Position numbers and translations under genes: made by a program. A stretch of DNA of 7,200 bases, taken from the NCBI GenBank assembly GCA_018663565.1, contig JABJQE010000202.1:1-7200 (forward strand), given 5' to 3'. Positions 1-6,407 of the stretch are shown piece after piece. A model generated the notes under the pieces. That model saw nothing but the letters and a program-made list of their open reading frames with translations, had not been told where the DNA came from and made no database searches. Within the stretch, counting starts at the first letter, position 1. The number at the start of each line of letters is the position of its first letter. This DNA comes from Phycisphaerae bacterium. GTDB lineage: Bacteria > Planctomycetota > Phycisphaerae > Phycisphaerales > SM1A02.

Positions 1-815
1 ATGAAGCAGCGGTGGGGCACTTTGCGAGCGCCTGCGAAGTTGAACCGAACCGGCCGCAGTATGTCCTCGCTCACGCTGAAGCGCTGATTGCGACCGGCAA
101 GCTTGAAGCTGCTGAGGAGCTCGTCGAGTCGCATATGAATCGGTTCGAGCACCATGCTGGACTGAGGCACTTGCTAGCCCAGGTATCAATGTTGCAGGGC
201 GAGCATGCAGAAGCGGCAAGCCACTGCGAGGCGGCTCAGCTACTCGCCCCAGAAGATGAGGGAATGGCGCACGATCTCGTTCATATGCGGTTCGCTGCTG
301 GTGACTGGGCGGGGAGTCTCAACGCAATAGACGACCTCAAGGCCACGGGCGATGTACCGCCAGTTTTGCAGCGTCTTGAAGCGAGATCGCTCATGGCACT
401 TGGCCGCAGCGTAGAAGCGCGATCAATACTTCGGTCACTCTGTGATATCACGCCGACGGACCCTGATCTGTGGCGTGAGCTCGGCCTTCTAGGCTGGGAT
501 ATTGGCGACTGGAATTCCGTACAGCGAGCCTCTAGGCACCTCCACGGACTCCATGCGTGGCCGTATGAGGCAGGGCTCTTTCAGGCACTCTCAGACCGCA
601 ATGATGGCGATCTTGAGGCCGCCAAGGCTACTCTGGAATCGCTCGTTATCGAGTTTCCGGACCGCCCTGAGGCCTGGGCAGTCTTGTCTGGGGTGCGGAT
701 GCGACTTGGCGATGCTGCGGGATCTTCAGAAGCATTGGATCTTGCGGTTAAGTGCACCCAATATCCCGCCGATGGATCTGCCGTGTCAGGAGTGTACGGC
801 ACCCACGGTCCCTGA
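1..815 (+). CDS. TPR-repeat protein, 5'-truncated by the window edge
   Basis: The reading frame is open from the left edge (first full codon at 3) to TGA at 813-815, giving about 270 residues. The protein is almost entirely tetratricopeptide repeats. Around seven units of about 34 residues can be read from residue 18 to 260, each with the usual small/large alternation and turns such as A-T-G-K-L-E-A-A, L-Q-G-E-H-A-E-A-A, D-G-D-L-E-A-A and R-L-G-D-A-A. TPR arrays are protein-protein scaffolds and TPR proteins often accompany pilus or secretion genes, but no enzymatic domain is seen and the partner is unknown. The C-terminal tail of about 15 residues is not repeat-like. A GTG at 12 could start the frame, but the upstream codons continue the first helix (E-A-A-V-G-H-F-A-S-A), so the true start lies outside the window. 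Any signal peptide or N-terminal domain is also lost. The next gene follows after only 34 bases, so shared transcription is possible despite the hairpin at its end. Confidence 0.85.
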   Translation, partial: EAAVGHFASACEVEPNRPQYVLAHAEALIATGKLEAAEELVESHMNRFEHHAGLRHLLAQVSMLQGEHAEAASHCEAAQLLAPEDEGMAHDLVHMRFAAGDWAGSLNAIDDLKATGDVPPVLQRLEARSLMALGRSVEARSILRSLCDITPTDPDLWRELGLLGWDIGDWNSVQRASRHLHGLHAWPYEAGLFQALSDRNDGDLEAAKATLESLVIEFPDRPEAWAVLSGVRMRLGDAAGSSEALDLAVKCTQYPADGSAVSGVYGTHGP

Positions 816-840
816 CGGACCGCACTCCTGATCTCTCTTC
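786..840 (+). terminator. Two-part hairpin over the TPR stop codon with pyrimidine tail; possible terminator or attenuator
   Basis: Two perfect inverted repeats are nested here. The outer arms are TCAGGAGTG (786-794) and CACTCCTGA (823-831). The inner arms are CGGTCC (806-811) and GGACCG (817-822) around the loop CTGAC. The right arms abut, so a 6-bp stem stacks on a 9-bp stem with an 11-base bulge (795-805) on the left. A pyrimidine stretch, TCTCTCTTC, follows at 832-840. The TPR stop codon lies across the end of the inner loop and the following base. This is the only boundary in the window without overlapping or near-overlapping genes. It could be an intrinsic terminator of the TPR gene, but the tail is not a true U-run, so an attenuator, an mRNA-stabilising structure or a weak terminator are equally open. 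Confidence 0.45.
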
Positions 841-849
841 GAGGTCGGT

Positions 850-2295
850 ATGCAGACCGTGATTCGATCAATACTAGGCGGAATCGCCCTTGGCGCCCTT
901 GCTTTGGGGGCTGGGCTGTTGACGCTGTTCGCAGCCGAGTGGCTTGGCCTTGCAGGCGAGATGTGGGTGGTCGTTGCGGGTGCCTGTGTGTTTGTGACGG
1001 TTATCGGGATCGTGTCAGGTTTGGCCATGGGGCGTGCTATTCGCAGCCTGAGCCGAGGACTTGAGCATGACGGAGCGTCTCGGCCAGTCACTGGCCCACG
1101 ATGGCTTCGTTCTGTGCTGCGAACCCTGACCGAGTATCAAGTGCGTCACCAGCAGGATAAGGCCGCCTGGCGGACCCGAGAGCAGGATCTTGAAATCCGA
1201 GCTCGCGTGGCCGATGAATCCCGCGCCCGGGCCGAATCGGTGCTCGGCGTGATGGATGAGGCCGTAATCGTCTGCAACACGCTTTTGGAAGTCATTTCTT
1301 GTAATCAAGCCGCAGGCAATCTGCTTGGCATTGACGCCGCGACGGCTCATGGTTGCTCGATTACTGAGATCGTGAAAGATGCAACGCTCCGCAGGATCAT
1401 CACCGAGACGCTTGAGGCCGGCGTGGATGTTGAGCCCCGCAGAGGTGAATTGATGCTTGGCGATGAAATGAAAACGGAGCCTAATGCCTGCGAGGTCGTC
1501 TCGGCCTGCGCTCGAGATCGACAGGGCCGGGCAAACGCCGTTGTGACTGTGCTGCATGACCTGACCCGCGAACGCGAAATCTCTCAGATGAAGAGTGAGT
1601 TTGTGTCGAAGGCCAGCCATGAACTGCGGACACCGCTCTCATCTATGCGAGCCTATGTCGAGATGCTCGTCGACGGCGAAGCTGCCGACGAAACCACCCG
1701 CCAAGAGTTCTACGGGATCATCCAATGTGAGACCGACCGGCTCGCTCGTCTTGTTGACAACATGCTCAACATCAGTCGTATCGAAGCTGGAATCATCGAG
1801 ATTGACCGCGACTCGGTTGACATGCATGAGCTCGTTGATCGTGCAGTGCAAACGCTGGAGCCGCATGCTGGCGAGAAGCACATCACGCTGCATACTGAAA
1901 TCGCGCCAATTGGCGCCGTTGTGCAAGGCGATGCTGACATGTTGCAGCAAGTCATTGTCAACTTGCTTTCCAACGGAATCAAGTACACGCCAGAGGGCGG
2001 TCGCGTGACTGTGCATGTTGATGCTGACACGTTGACGCGAAGCGTACATGTTGCCGTATCCGATACTGGCCTGGGCATTGCGCCGGCAGATTCCGAGCAT
2101 GTATTCGAAAAGTTCTTCCGGGTTGAAAACTACAAACGCGTGGCAAAGGGGACTGGGCTTGGTCTCAATCTCTGCCGTCACATTATTGAAACCGTACACC
2201 AAGGTCAGATCGGTCTTGATTCCACGCTTGGAATGGGATCGCGATTCTGGTTCTCTGTACCGATGGGTCAACTGTCCGCCCGTGTGGCGGCGTGA
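850..2295 (+). CDS. Membrane-bound PAS sensor histidine kinase (PhoR/WalK-like architecture)
   Basis: A 481-residue sensor kinase that autophosphorylates on a histidine and passes the phosphate to a response regulator. Two hydrophobic helices, about residues 8-30 and 38-60, anchor it in the inner membrane with only about eight residues between them, so there is no real extracytoplasmic sensor domain. A charged, probably coiled-coil linker (about 90-130) leads to a PAS-like domain (about 127-240), then D-L-T-R-E-R-E. The H-box S-H-E-L-R-T-P-L places the phospho-acceptor at His257. The ATPase domain is complete: N-box with Asn371 and Asn375, G1 D-T-G-L-G-I from Asp405, F-box F-E-K-F-F-R, and G2 G-T-G-L-G-L from Gly434. 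ATG 850 is the first possible start because an in-frame TGA lies at 829-831, and GAGG at 841-844 is a plausible ribosome binding site. The likely partner is the receiver encoded 14 bases downstream. The signal is unknown and may be cytoplasmic (PAS) or membrane-derived. Confidence 0.93.
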   Translation: MQTVIRSILGGIALGALALGAGLLTLFAAEWLGLAGEMWVVVAGACVFVTVIGIVSGLAMGRAIRSLSRGLEHDGASRPVTGPRWLRSVLRTLTEYQVRHQQDKAAWRTREQDLEIRARVADESRARAESVLGVMDEAVIVCNTLLEVISCNQAAGNLLGIDAATAHGCSITEIVKDATLRRIITETLEAGVDVEPRRGELMLGDEMKTEPNACEVVSACARDRQGRANAVVTVLHDLTREREISQMKSEFVSKASHELRTPLSSMRAYVEMLVDGEAADETTRQEFYGIIQCETDRLARLVDNMLNISRIEAGIIEIDRDSVDMHELVDRAVQTLEPHAGEKHITLHTEIAPIGAVVQGDADMLQQVIVNLLSNGIKYTPEGGRVTVHVDADTLTRSVHVAVSDTGLGIAPADSEHVFEKFFRVENYKRVAKGTGLGLNLCRHIIETVHQGQIGLDSTLGMGSRFWFSVPMGQLSARVAA

Positions 2296-2309
2296 GGAAC
2301 GCACTGACG

Positions 2310-2705
2310 ATGACGCGACGAATCCTAGTTGTGGACGACGAGTCCCATATCCGACACGTACTCTCTTTGAAGCTTCGCAACAGCGGCTTCGTGGTCGACA
2401 CAGCCACGGACGGAGAAGATGCGCTTCACCAAATCTCTGCCAGCGCTCCGGACCTTGTGATTACTGACTTGCAAATGCCATACGTAAACGGCATTGAGCT
2501 TTGCCGAGCCATGATTGAGGAGACGGCGCTCATTGATATTCCAGTCATCATCCTGACTGCTCGCGGGTACGCACTTGGTGCCGATGCCGCCGGGCTGACC
2601 AATGTGCAGCAGGTTGTCAACAAGCCGTTTAGTCCGCGCACGATTCTAGAACAGGTTCATCGCGTTCTTGGCACGGCGAGTGACTCGCAGGAGCGAGCAG
2701 CGTGA
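2310..2705 (+). CDS. Stand-alone receiver-domain response regulator (CheY-like, no output domain)
   Basis: A 131-residue single receiver domain, expected to accept phosphate from the upstream kinase. The acidic pair is Asp9-Asp10 in I-L-V-V-D-D-E, the phosphorylation site is Asp53 in V-I-T-D-L-Q-M-P, the switch threonine is Thr83 in I-L-T-A-R-G, and the conserved lysine is Lys105 in N-K-P-F-S-P. Thr83 to Lys105 is the same spacing as in CheY, which puts Val102 where most receivers have Tyr or Phe. There is no DNA-binding or enzymatic output domain, so it must act by protein contact; the coupled GAF-HD-GYP protein is the obvious candidate. ATG 2310 is preferred because AGGA at 2295-2298 lies upstream and the product begins tightly as M-T-R-R-I-L-V-V-D-D. 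A GTG at 2292 in the same frame would add six residues and overlap the kinase stop by four bases, as later genes here do, but it lacks a clear Shine-Dalgarno sequence. Confidence 0.92.
   Translation: MTRRILVVDDESHIRHVLSLKLRNSGFVVDTATDGEDALHQISASAPDLVITDLQMPYVNGIELCRAMIEETALIDIPVIILTARGYALGADAAGLTNVQQVVNKPFSPRTILEQVHRVLGTASDSQERAA
2689..2693 (+). promoter_or_regulatory. Ribosome binding site supporting the GTG start of the HD-GYP gene
   Basis: AGGAG lies eight bases before GTG 2702, inside the end of the receiver gene. It supports a GTG start that overlaps the receiver stop codon (GTGA), and therefore coupled translation of the two proteins. Confidence 0.7.
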
Positions 2706-4333
2706 GCCAGCATGTTGGCACAACTCGAACGCATTGCGATGATCTTGAAGCCATGCTGCGAGAAATCGGCATGGTTTTGATGTCTTGCGATACTGAAGGC
2801 GCATTAACTTCATCTCGTCAATCCAATCGTCGCGATTGGCTGACCGAACTCGTGCGCACGCCTGGTCTCGTTCGACGTGGTCTTGTTGCTGCGTGCGAGC
2901 AGTGGAAGTCTGAGTCTGTGCCGAGCTCTCTTGAACTCGTCCCTGGTTTGTGGGCCGCTCCAGTTCCACTTCGAAACCGGCGGGAGTGCATTGGATATGC
3001 ACTGGTTGCTATTCCAACTCGTGATCTTCTTGACAGCGAGCATCTTGCAGCCATGTGCCAGGCAACACACTTTGATGTGCGTGTGTGTCAAGAGCGTTTG
3101 CGACGACTGATGGTTCCCAATATGTCCGAAGTGCCGCGTCTCGCCGCGATGTTCTCGCGGATGTGGCTTGATCGCCAAGCCCGGGATGGCCGCGAGCAAA
3201 CACTCGAACAGGTTGGACGAGAACTTGCCGAGACGTGGGAAGAAATCAATCTTCTTTACTCCATCACCGACAAGATGACCGTGGAAGCACGGCCGCACCG
3301 TTTCGCCGCGCAGGCCTGCCAAGAGTTGTTGCAAACACTGCCGTATCGCTGGGTGGCTGCCTATATCGACCGCGAGGGCACTGGCGAGGGTCGTCTGATT
3401 GTTTCGGGCGATGCGCCGCGTGATCGAGCAACTCTCCGTGAAATCCTTTCATCGATCGCGAGTCGTGAAGATGTCGAGGGTCCACTTATGGCCGGCGCTA
3501 TTGCTGGCGATGACCCCGCACTTGATGCGCTTGGCACAGCTGGCTTTGCCCAGCCCATTGGTCGCGATGGCCGAGTGCTTGGGTTGCTAGTGGTTGGCGA
3601 CAAGGAGGGGGCAGACAGTTCGCCCTCCTCTGTAGACACGAAGCTCCTTGCAGCTGCTGCAGCGCATATTGCCATTCACCTCGAGAACGCGGGCCTTTAC
3701 GATGATATGAACACCATGTTCCTCGGCATGCTCGAAGCCATCACGGCTTCAATCGACGCCAAAGATCAGTACACCTGCGGCCACTCTCGCCGCGTGGCCT
3801 TGTTGACTCGGCAGCTTGCCGAGGGTATTGGCCTTGATGGGGCAACAGTGAAACGAATGCATATTGCCGGCATGGTGCATGATGTTGGCAAGATCGGCGT
3901 CCCAGAAGCAGTCCTGTGTAAGGCCGGGCGGCTGACCGATGCTGAATATGTTCAGGTGCAGCGGCATCCTGAGATTGGCTTTGGCATTCTCAAGGACATT
4001 CCAAGCTTTGACGACATTCTTGATGGCGTTCGCCATCATCATGAGCGATTTGATGGTGGCGGATACCCGGCAAAGCTCGCTGGCGAGGACATCCCACTTG
4101 CAGCACGTTTGATTGCGTTGGCCGACGCCTTTGATGCCATGTGCTCAAGTCGGACGTACCGCGATGCCATGGATCGTGATGCCGTGCTTGCCGAAATCGA
4201 GGCGGGATCAGGAACACAGTTTGATCCGGCACTGGTTCCATGCTTCCTGAAGCTCGACTTTTCCGAGTGGGAACAATTGATTGCCTCGCACGGCGGCATG
4301 AAGCCGCACGCGCGATTGGAGGATGCAGCATGA
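2702..4333 (+). CDS. GAF plus HD-GYP domain protein, predicted c-di-GMP phosphodiesterase
   Basis: A 543-residue soluble protein. HD-GYP domains hydrolyse cyclic-di-GMP (to pGpG or GMP) at a two- or three-iron centre, often controlling motility, pili and biofilm. Residues 1 to about 160 match no domain I recognise. A probable coiled coil follows (about 160-192, containing E-L-A-E-T-W-E-E-I-N-L-L-Y), then a GAF-like sensor region (about 193-335, with P-I-G-R-D-G-R-V-L-G-L-L-V-V), then the HD-GYP domain (about 345-520). The catalytic signatures look intact: His393-Asp394 in H-D-V-G-K-I-G-V-P, the downstream Q-R-H-P-E, H-H-H-E-R-F-D-G-G-G-Y-P at 445-456 with the GYP triplet at 454-456, and A-D-A-F-D-A-M. 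No receiver domain is fused, unlike RpfG-type proteins; instead a separate receiver is encoded immediately upstream with a four-base GTGA overlap. Activity on c-di-GMP is inferred from the complete motif set; cGAMP is a known alternative substrate for some members. Confidence 0.92.
   Translation: MSQHVGTTRTHCDDLEAMLREIGMVLMSCDTEGALTSSRQSNRRDWLTELVRTPGLVRRGLVAACEQWKSESVPSSLELVPGLWAAPVPLRNRRECIGYALVAIPTRDLLDSEHLAAMCQATHFDVRVCQERLRRLMVPNMSEVPRLAAMFSRMWLDRQARDGREQTLEQVGRELAETWEEINLLYSITDKMTVEARPHRFAAQACQELLQTLPYRWVAAYIDREGTGEGRLIVSGDAPRDRATLREILSSIASREDVEGPLMAGAIAGDDPALDALGTAGFAQPIGRDGRVLGLLVVGDKEGADSSPSSVDTKLLAAAAAHIAIHLENAGLYDDMNTMFLGMLEAITASIDAKDQYTCGHSRRVALLTRQLAEGIGLDGATVKRMHIAGMVHDVGKIGVPEAVLCKAGRLTDAEYVQVQRHPEIGFGILKDIPSFDDILDGVRHHHERFDGGGYPAKLAGEDIPLAARLIALADAFDAMCSSRTYRDAMDRDAVLAEIEAGSGTQFDPALVPCFLKLDFSEWEQLIASHGGMKPHARLEDAA
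3602..3629 (+). other. Internal Shine-Dalgarno-like sequence within a short hairpin
   Basis: AAGGAGG (3602-3608), a full anti-SD complement, sits inside the HD-GYP gene. AGGAGGG (3603-3609) can pair with CCCTCCT (3623-3629) across a 13-base loop. No usable start codon follows at normal spacing. It encodes the variable G-D-K-E-G-A-D-S-S-P-S-S loop at the end of the GAF region. It may be chance, or a site of ribosome slowing between domains. Confidence 0.3.
4318..4322 (+). promoter_or_regulatory. Ribosome binding site fixing the STAS gene start
   Basis: GGAGG lies seven bases before ATG 4330. It decides against an in-frame start further upstream (4240), which would overlap the HD-GYP gene by about 90 bases and add residues unlike the STAS fold. 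Confidence 0.75.
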
Positions 4334-4677
4334 AGATGCACTGGGAAGAACACCGAAGCGGCACAGTACTCATGATCACCGGCGAATTGCTTGCCGACGA
4401 TACTGATGTGCTGCGTCGTCGATGTGATGAAAGAATTCAAACCGGCTCTCGTATTGTCCTAGACATGCGTGAGCTCAGCCGCATTGACTCTGCTGGACTG
4501 GAGGCCATCCTGTGGCTGCACGAATCGCTTCAGCGTGCTGGCGGCCATCTTCGGGTTGTTCGCGGCGATGGGCAGCCATGGGCTGCTATGTCGGTCACAC
4601 AGATTGATCGCAAGTTGACCGTGCACTCAACGCTTGAGTCGGCCGCTCGATCCTTTACAAAGGGGCAAGCGGCATGA
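4330..4677 (+). CDS. STAS-domain protein, anti-sigma factor antagonist-like (SpoIIAA/RsbV family)
   Basis: A 115-residue single-domain protein, the usual size for SpoIIAA/RsbV-type antagonists. It opens with a strand pattern R-S-G-T-V-L-M-I-T-G-E-L and carries R-I-V-L-D-M-R-E-L followed by the signature R-I-D-S-A-G-L-E-A-I. Ser54 is at the position phosphorylated by anti-sigma kinases in this family. Such proteins act as phospho-switches that bind or release a partner, classically an SpoIIAB/RsbW-type kinase that holds a sigma factor. No such kinase, no PP2C phosphatase and no sigma factor is encoded in this window, so the partner is unknown. Its ATG overlaps the HD-GYP stop by four bases, and its own stop overlaps the next ATG by four bases, tying its production to both the phosphodiesterase and the pilus ATPase. 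A role regulating the pilus or secretion machinery rather than a sigma factor is inference. Confidence 0.88.
   Translation: MKMHWEEHRSGTVLMITGELLADDTDVLRRRCDERIQTGSRIVLDMRELSRIDSAGLEAILWLHESLQRAGGHLRVVRGDGQPWAAMSVTQIDRKLTVHSTLESAARSFTKGQAA
4660..4665 (+). promoter_or_regulatory. Ribosome binding site for the PilB/GspE-type ATPase
   Basis: AAGGGG lies eight bases before ATG 4674. It favours this start over the in-frame ATGs at 4698 and 4722, neither of which has a comparable sequence in front. Confidence 0.6.
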
Positions 4678-6407
4678 TCGATCAATGGAAACATGATATG
4701 AGCCCGACGCTCGCAACAGAAATGCCGCTTGGTCAACTACTCATTGACCGTAATGTGATTACGAACTCGGATCTAGACCTTGCGCTGAAGTGGCAAGCCG
4801 ATCACGACAATCAGCATCTGCTTGGTGAAGTCATCCAGCGTCTCGATCTTGCGAGCGAAGAGGACGTTGTGCGAATCCTTGCTGAGAGTTATGGCGTTCC
4901 ATTTCTATCTCAGGTAGCCAAGACAGCAGATCCGACAGTTATTGAAGTACTGAGCCGCACGTTCATCGAGGAGCACCGTGTTCTGCCTCTGTTCTTGGTG
5001 CGTGGTGTGCTGACCGTGGCTGTTATTGAGCCAAGCAATTTGTACCTCGCCGAAGAGATCGCGAGAATTACCGGGCACGAGGTCAAGCTTGTAGCGGCGA
5101 CAAAGACTGAAATCGAGAGCGCAATTCGCTCGTGGCTTCCAGCCGCCAACGTGTTTGTCATTGACGATATTTACGAGGATATTGCCGAGGAAGACTTCTC
5201 GGTTATTGAGCGCGAAGCCACCGAGCTCGCTGATCTTGAAGAAGTTGCTGGCCACGGTCCAGTGGTCAAGCTCGTGAACTACATCATCTATACCGCTGTG
5301 CAAGAAGGTGCATCGGACATTCATATTGAGCCTGAGGATCATCGGCTTCGCGTGCGATATCGCGTCGATGGCCGACTGTATGAGAAGCTCTCGCCACCAC
5401 ACCGCATGCATCCCGCAATTGCGAGTCGAATCAAGATCATGTCGAGTCTCGATATCTCCGAGCGACGTGTGCCGCAGGATGGCGACTTCAATGTGATGCT
5501 CGAAGATCGGCCGATTGATCTTCGTGTGTCGATCATGCCTGGTAAGCATGGCGAGAAGGTGGTTATTCGAATCATCGACAGTCGCAACGCCGATTTGTCA
5601 CTCGATCAACTTGGCTTTGGCCCGAAGACGCTTGAGGCATGGCGTGGAATCGTTTCGTGTCCCAATGGCGTGGTCCTGGTGACTGGGCCAACGGGCTCCG
5701 GTAAATCCACCACGTTGTATTCCGTGCTCTCTGAGATTAACTCTGAAGAAAAAAATGTGTCAACCATCGAGGATCCAGTAGAGGCTCGTATTCCCGGTGT
5801 GAATCAGGCGCAGGTCAACGTTAAAGCTGGCTTTAGCTTTGCCGGCGCACTTCGATCAATGCTTCGCCAGGACCCCGACATCTTGATGGTCGGTGAAGTT
5901 CGTGATAATGAAACCGCCGGCATCGTGACGCAGGCGGCTCTAACTGGACATCTTGTCTTTTCGACGCTCCATACCAATGACGCGCCCAGTGCCGTGACGC
6001 GTCTTGTCAATCTCGGTGTGGAGCCCTATCTCGTGGCGGCCACGTTGCGCGGTGTACTCGCGCAGCGGCTTGTCCGGAAGATTTGCTCGCACTGCAAGGC
6101 GAAGCACGAACCGGACGAGCGTTTGGCCGCGACGATCAAAGCGGCTGGCGGGGACCCCGACAACGTGTGGCAAGGGGCTGGATGCAGCCACTGCCGCAAC
6201 ACGGGGTACGCCGGCCGAATTGGTGTATTTGAATTGCTTGTTCCGGATGCTGAACTTCTTGAGGCCATTGCGTCAGGTGCATCTTTGCAGTCCCTCCGAG
6301 CCCAGTTGGCCGATGGCGGATTTGCGACGCTTCGTGAAGACGGCTGGGAGAAGGTTGCTGCTGGTTTAACGACTCCAGATGAGGTGCTGTACGCAGCAAG
6401 TCAATGA
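4674..6407 (+). CDS. pilB: GspE/PilB-family assembly ATPase of a type IV pilus or type II secretion system
   Basis: A 577-residue hexameric-type ATPase that powers pilin or pseudopilin assembly from the cytoplasmic face of the inner membrane. Residues about 17-160 form the GspE/MshEN-type N-terminal region, beginning P-L-G-Q-L-L-I-D-R-N. The catalytic half follows: V-K-L-V-N-Y (198-203), A-S-D-I-H-I-E-P (213-220), Walker A G-P-T-G-S-G-K-S-T with Lys344, the Asp box I-E-D-P-V-E (365-370), Walker B I-L-M-V-G-E-V-R-D with Glu408, and the His box G-H-L-V-F-S-T-L-H-T-N-D (425-436). Two CxxC pairs, Cys471/Cys474 and Cys504/Cys507, form the zinc-binding tetracysteine typical of GspE and PilB and absent from PilT retraction ATPases. 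All catalytic motifs are intact and the length is normal. ATG 4674 overlaps the STAS stop (ATGA), and the stop overlaps the platform-protein start. PilB and GspE cannot be separated without the remaining genes of the locus, so the symbol is provisional. Confidence 0.93.
   Translation: MIDQWKHDMSPTLATEMPLGQLLIDRNVITNSDLDLALKWQADHDNQHLLGEVIQRLDLASEEDVVRILAESYGVPFLSQVAKTADPTVIEVLSRTFIEEHRVLPLFLVRGVLTVAVIEPSNLYLAEEIARITGHEVKLVAATKTEIESAIRSWLPAANVFVIDDIYEDIAEEDFSVIEREATELADLEEVAGHGPVVKLVNYIIYTAVQEGASDIHIEPEDHRLRVRYRVDGRLYEKLSPPHRMHPAIASRIKIMSSLDISERRVPQDGDFNVMLEDRPIDLRVSIMPGKHGEKVVIRIIDSRNADLSLDQLGFGPKTLEAWRGIVSCPNGVVLVTGPTGSGKSTTLYSVLSEINSEEKNVSTIEDPVEARIPGVNQAQVNVKAGFSFAGALRSMLRQDPDILMVGEVRDNETAGIVTQAALTGHLVFSTLHTNDAPSAVTRLVNLGVEPYLVAATLRGVLAQRLVRKICSHCKAKHEPDERLAATIKAAGGDPDNVWQGAGCSHCRNTGYAGRIGVFELLVPDAELLEAIASGASLQSLRAQLADGGFATLREDGWEKVAAGLTTPDEVLYAASQ

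Noticed and set aside
1..87. ATG at the first base opening a short frame that stops at 85-87
   Set aside because: It is only 28 codons long and out of frame with the clear TPR protein, which is open to the left edge.
735..849. Possible sigma-70 promoter before the kinase gene
   Set aside because: TTGCGG at 742-747 has no acceptable -10 element at normal spacing, and no other pair of hexamers is convincing. A promoter may exist but cannot be supported by eye.
1015..1620. Long minus-strand open frame (about 200 codons) opposite the kinase gene
   Set aside because: It lies wholly opposite a kinase with intact motifs, its translation shows no domain or composition like a real protein, and there is no sensible ribosome binding site. 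It is a by-product of codon use on the coding strand.
1639..2304. Minus-strand open frame of 221 codons opposite the kinase H-box and ATPase domain
   Set aside because: It is a shadow of a highly conserved coding region, with no supporting start signal or domain.
3648..3662. GCAGCTGC palindrome and CTGC repeats in the HD-GYP gene
   Set aside because: This is explained by the alanine-rich helix coded there (A-A-A-A-A-H), with no sign of a binding site or tandem array.
4240..4329. Upstream in-frame extension of the STAS gene
   Set aside because: The added residues are coded within the conserved end of the HD-GYP gene and do not fit the STAS fold. ATG 4330 has a strong GGAGG at ideal spacing.
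4905..5549. Minus-strand open frame of 214 codons opposite the ATPase gene
   Set aside because: It is opposite conserved GspE/PilB sequence, and its translation has no recognisable fold or family pattern.
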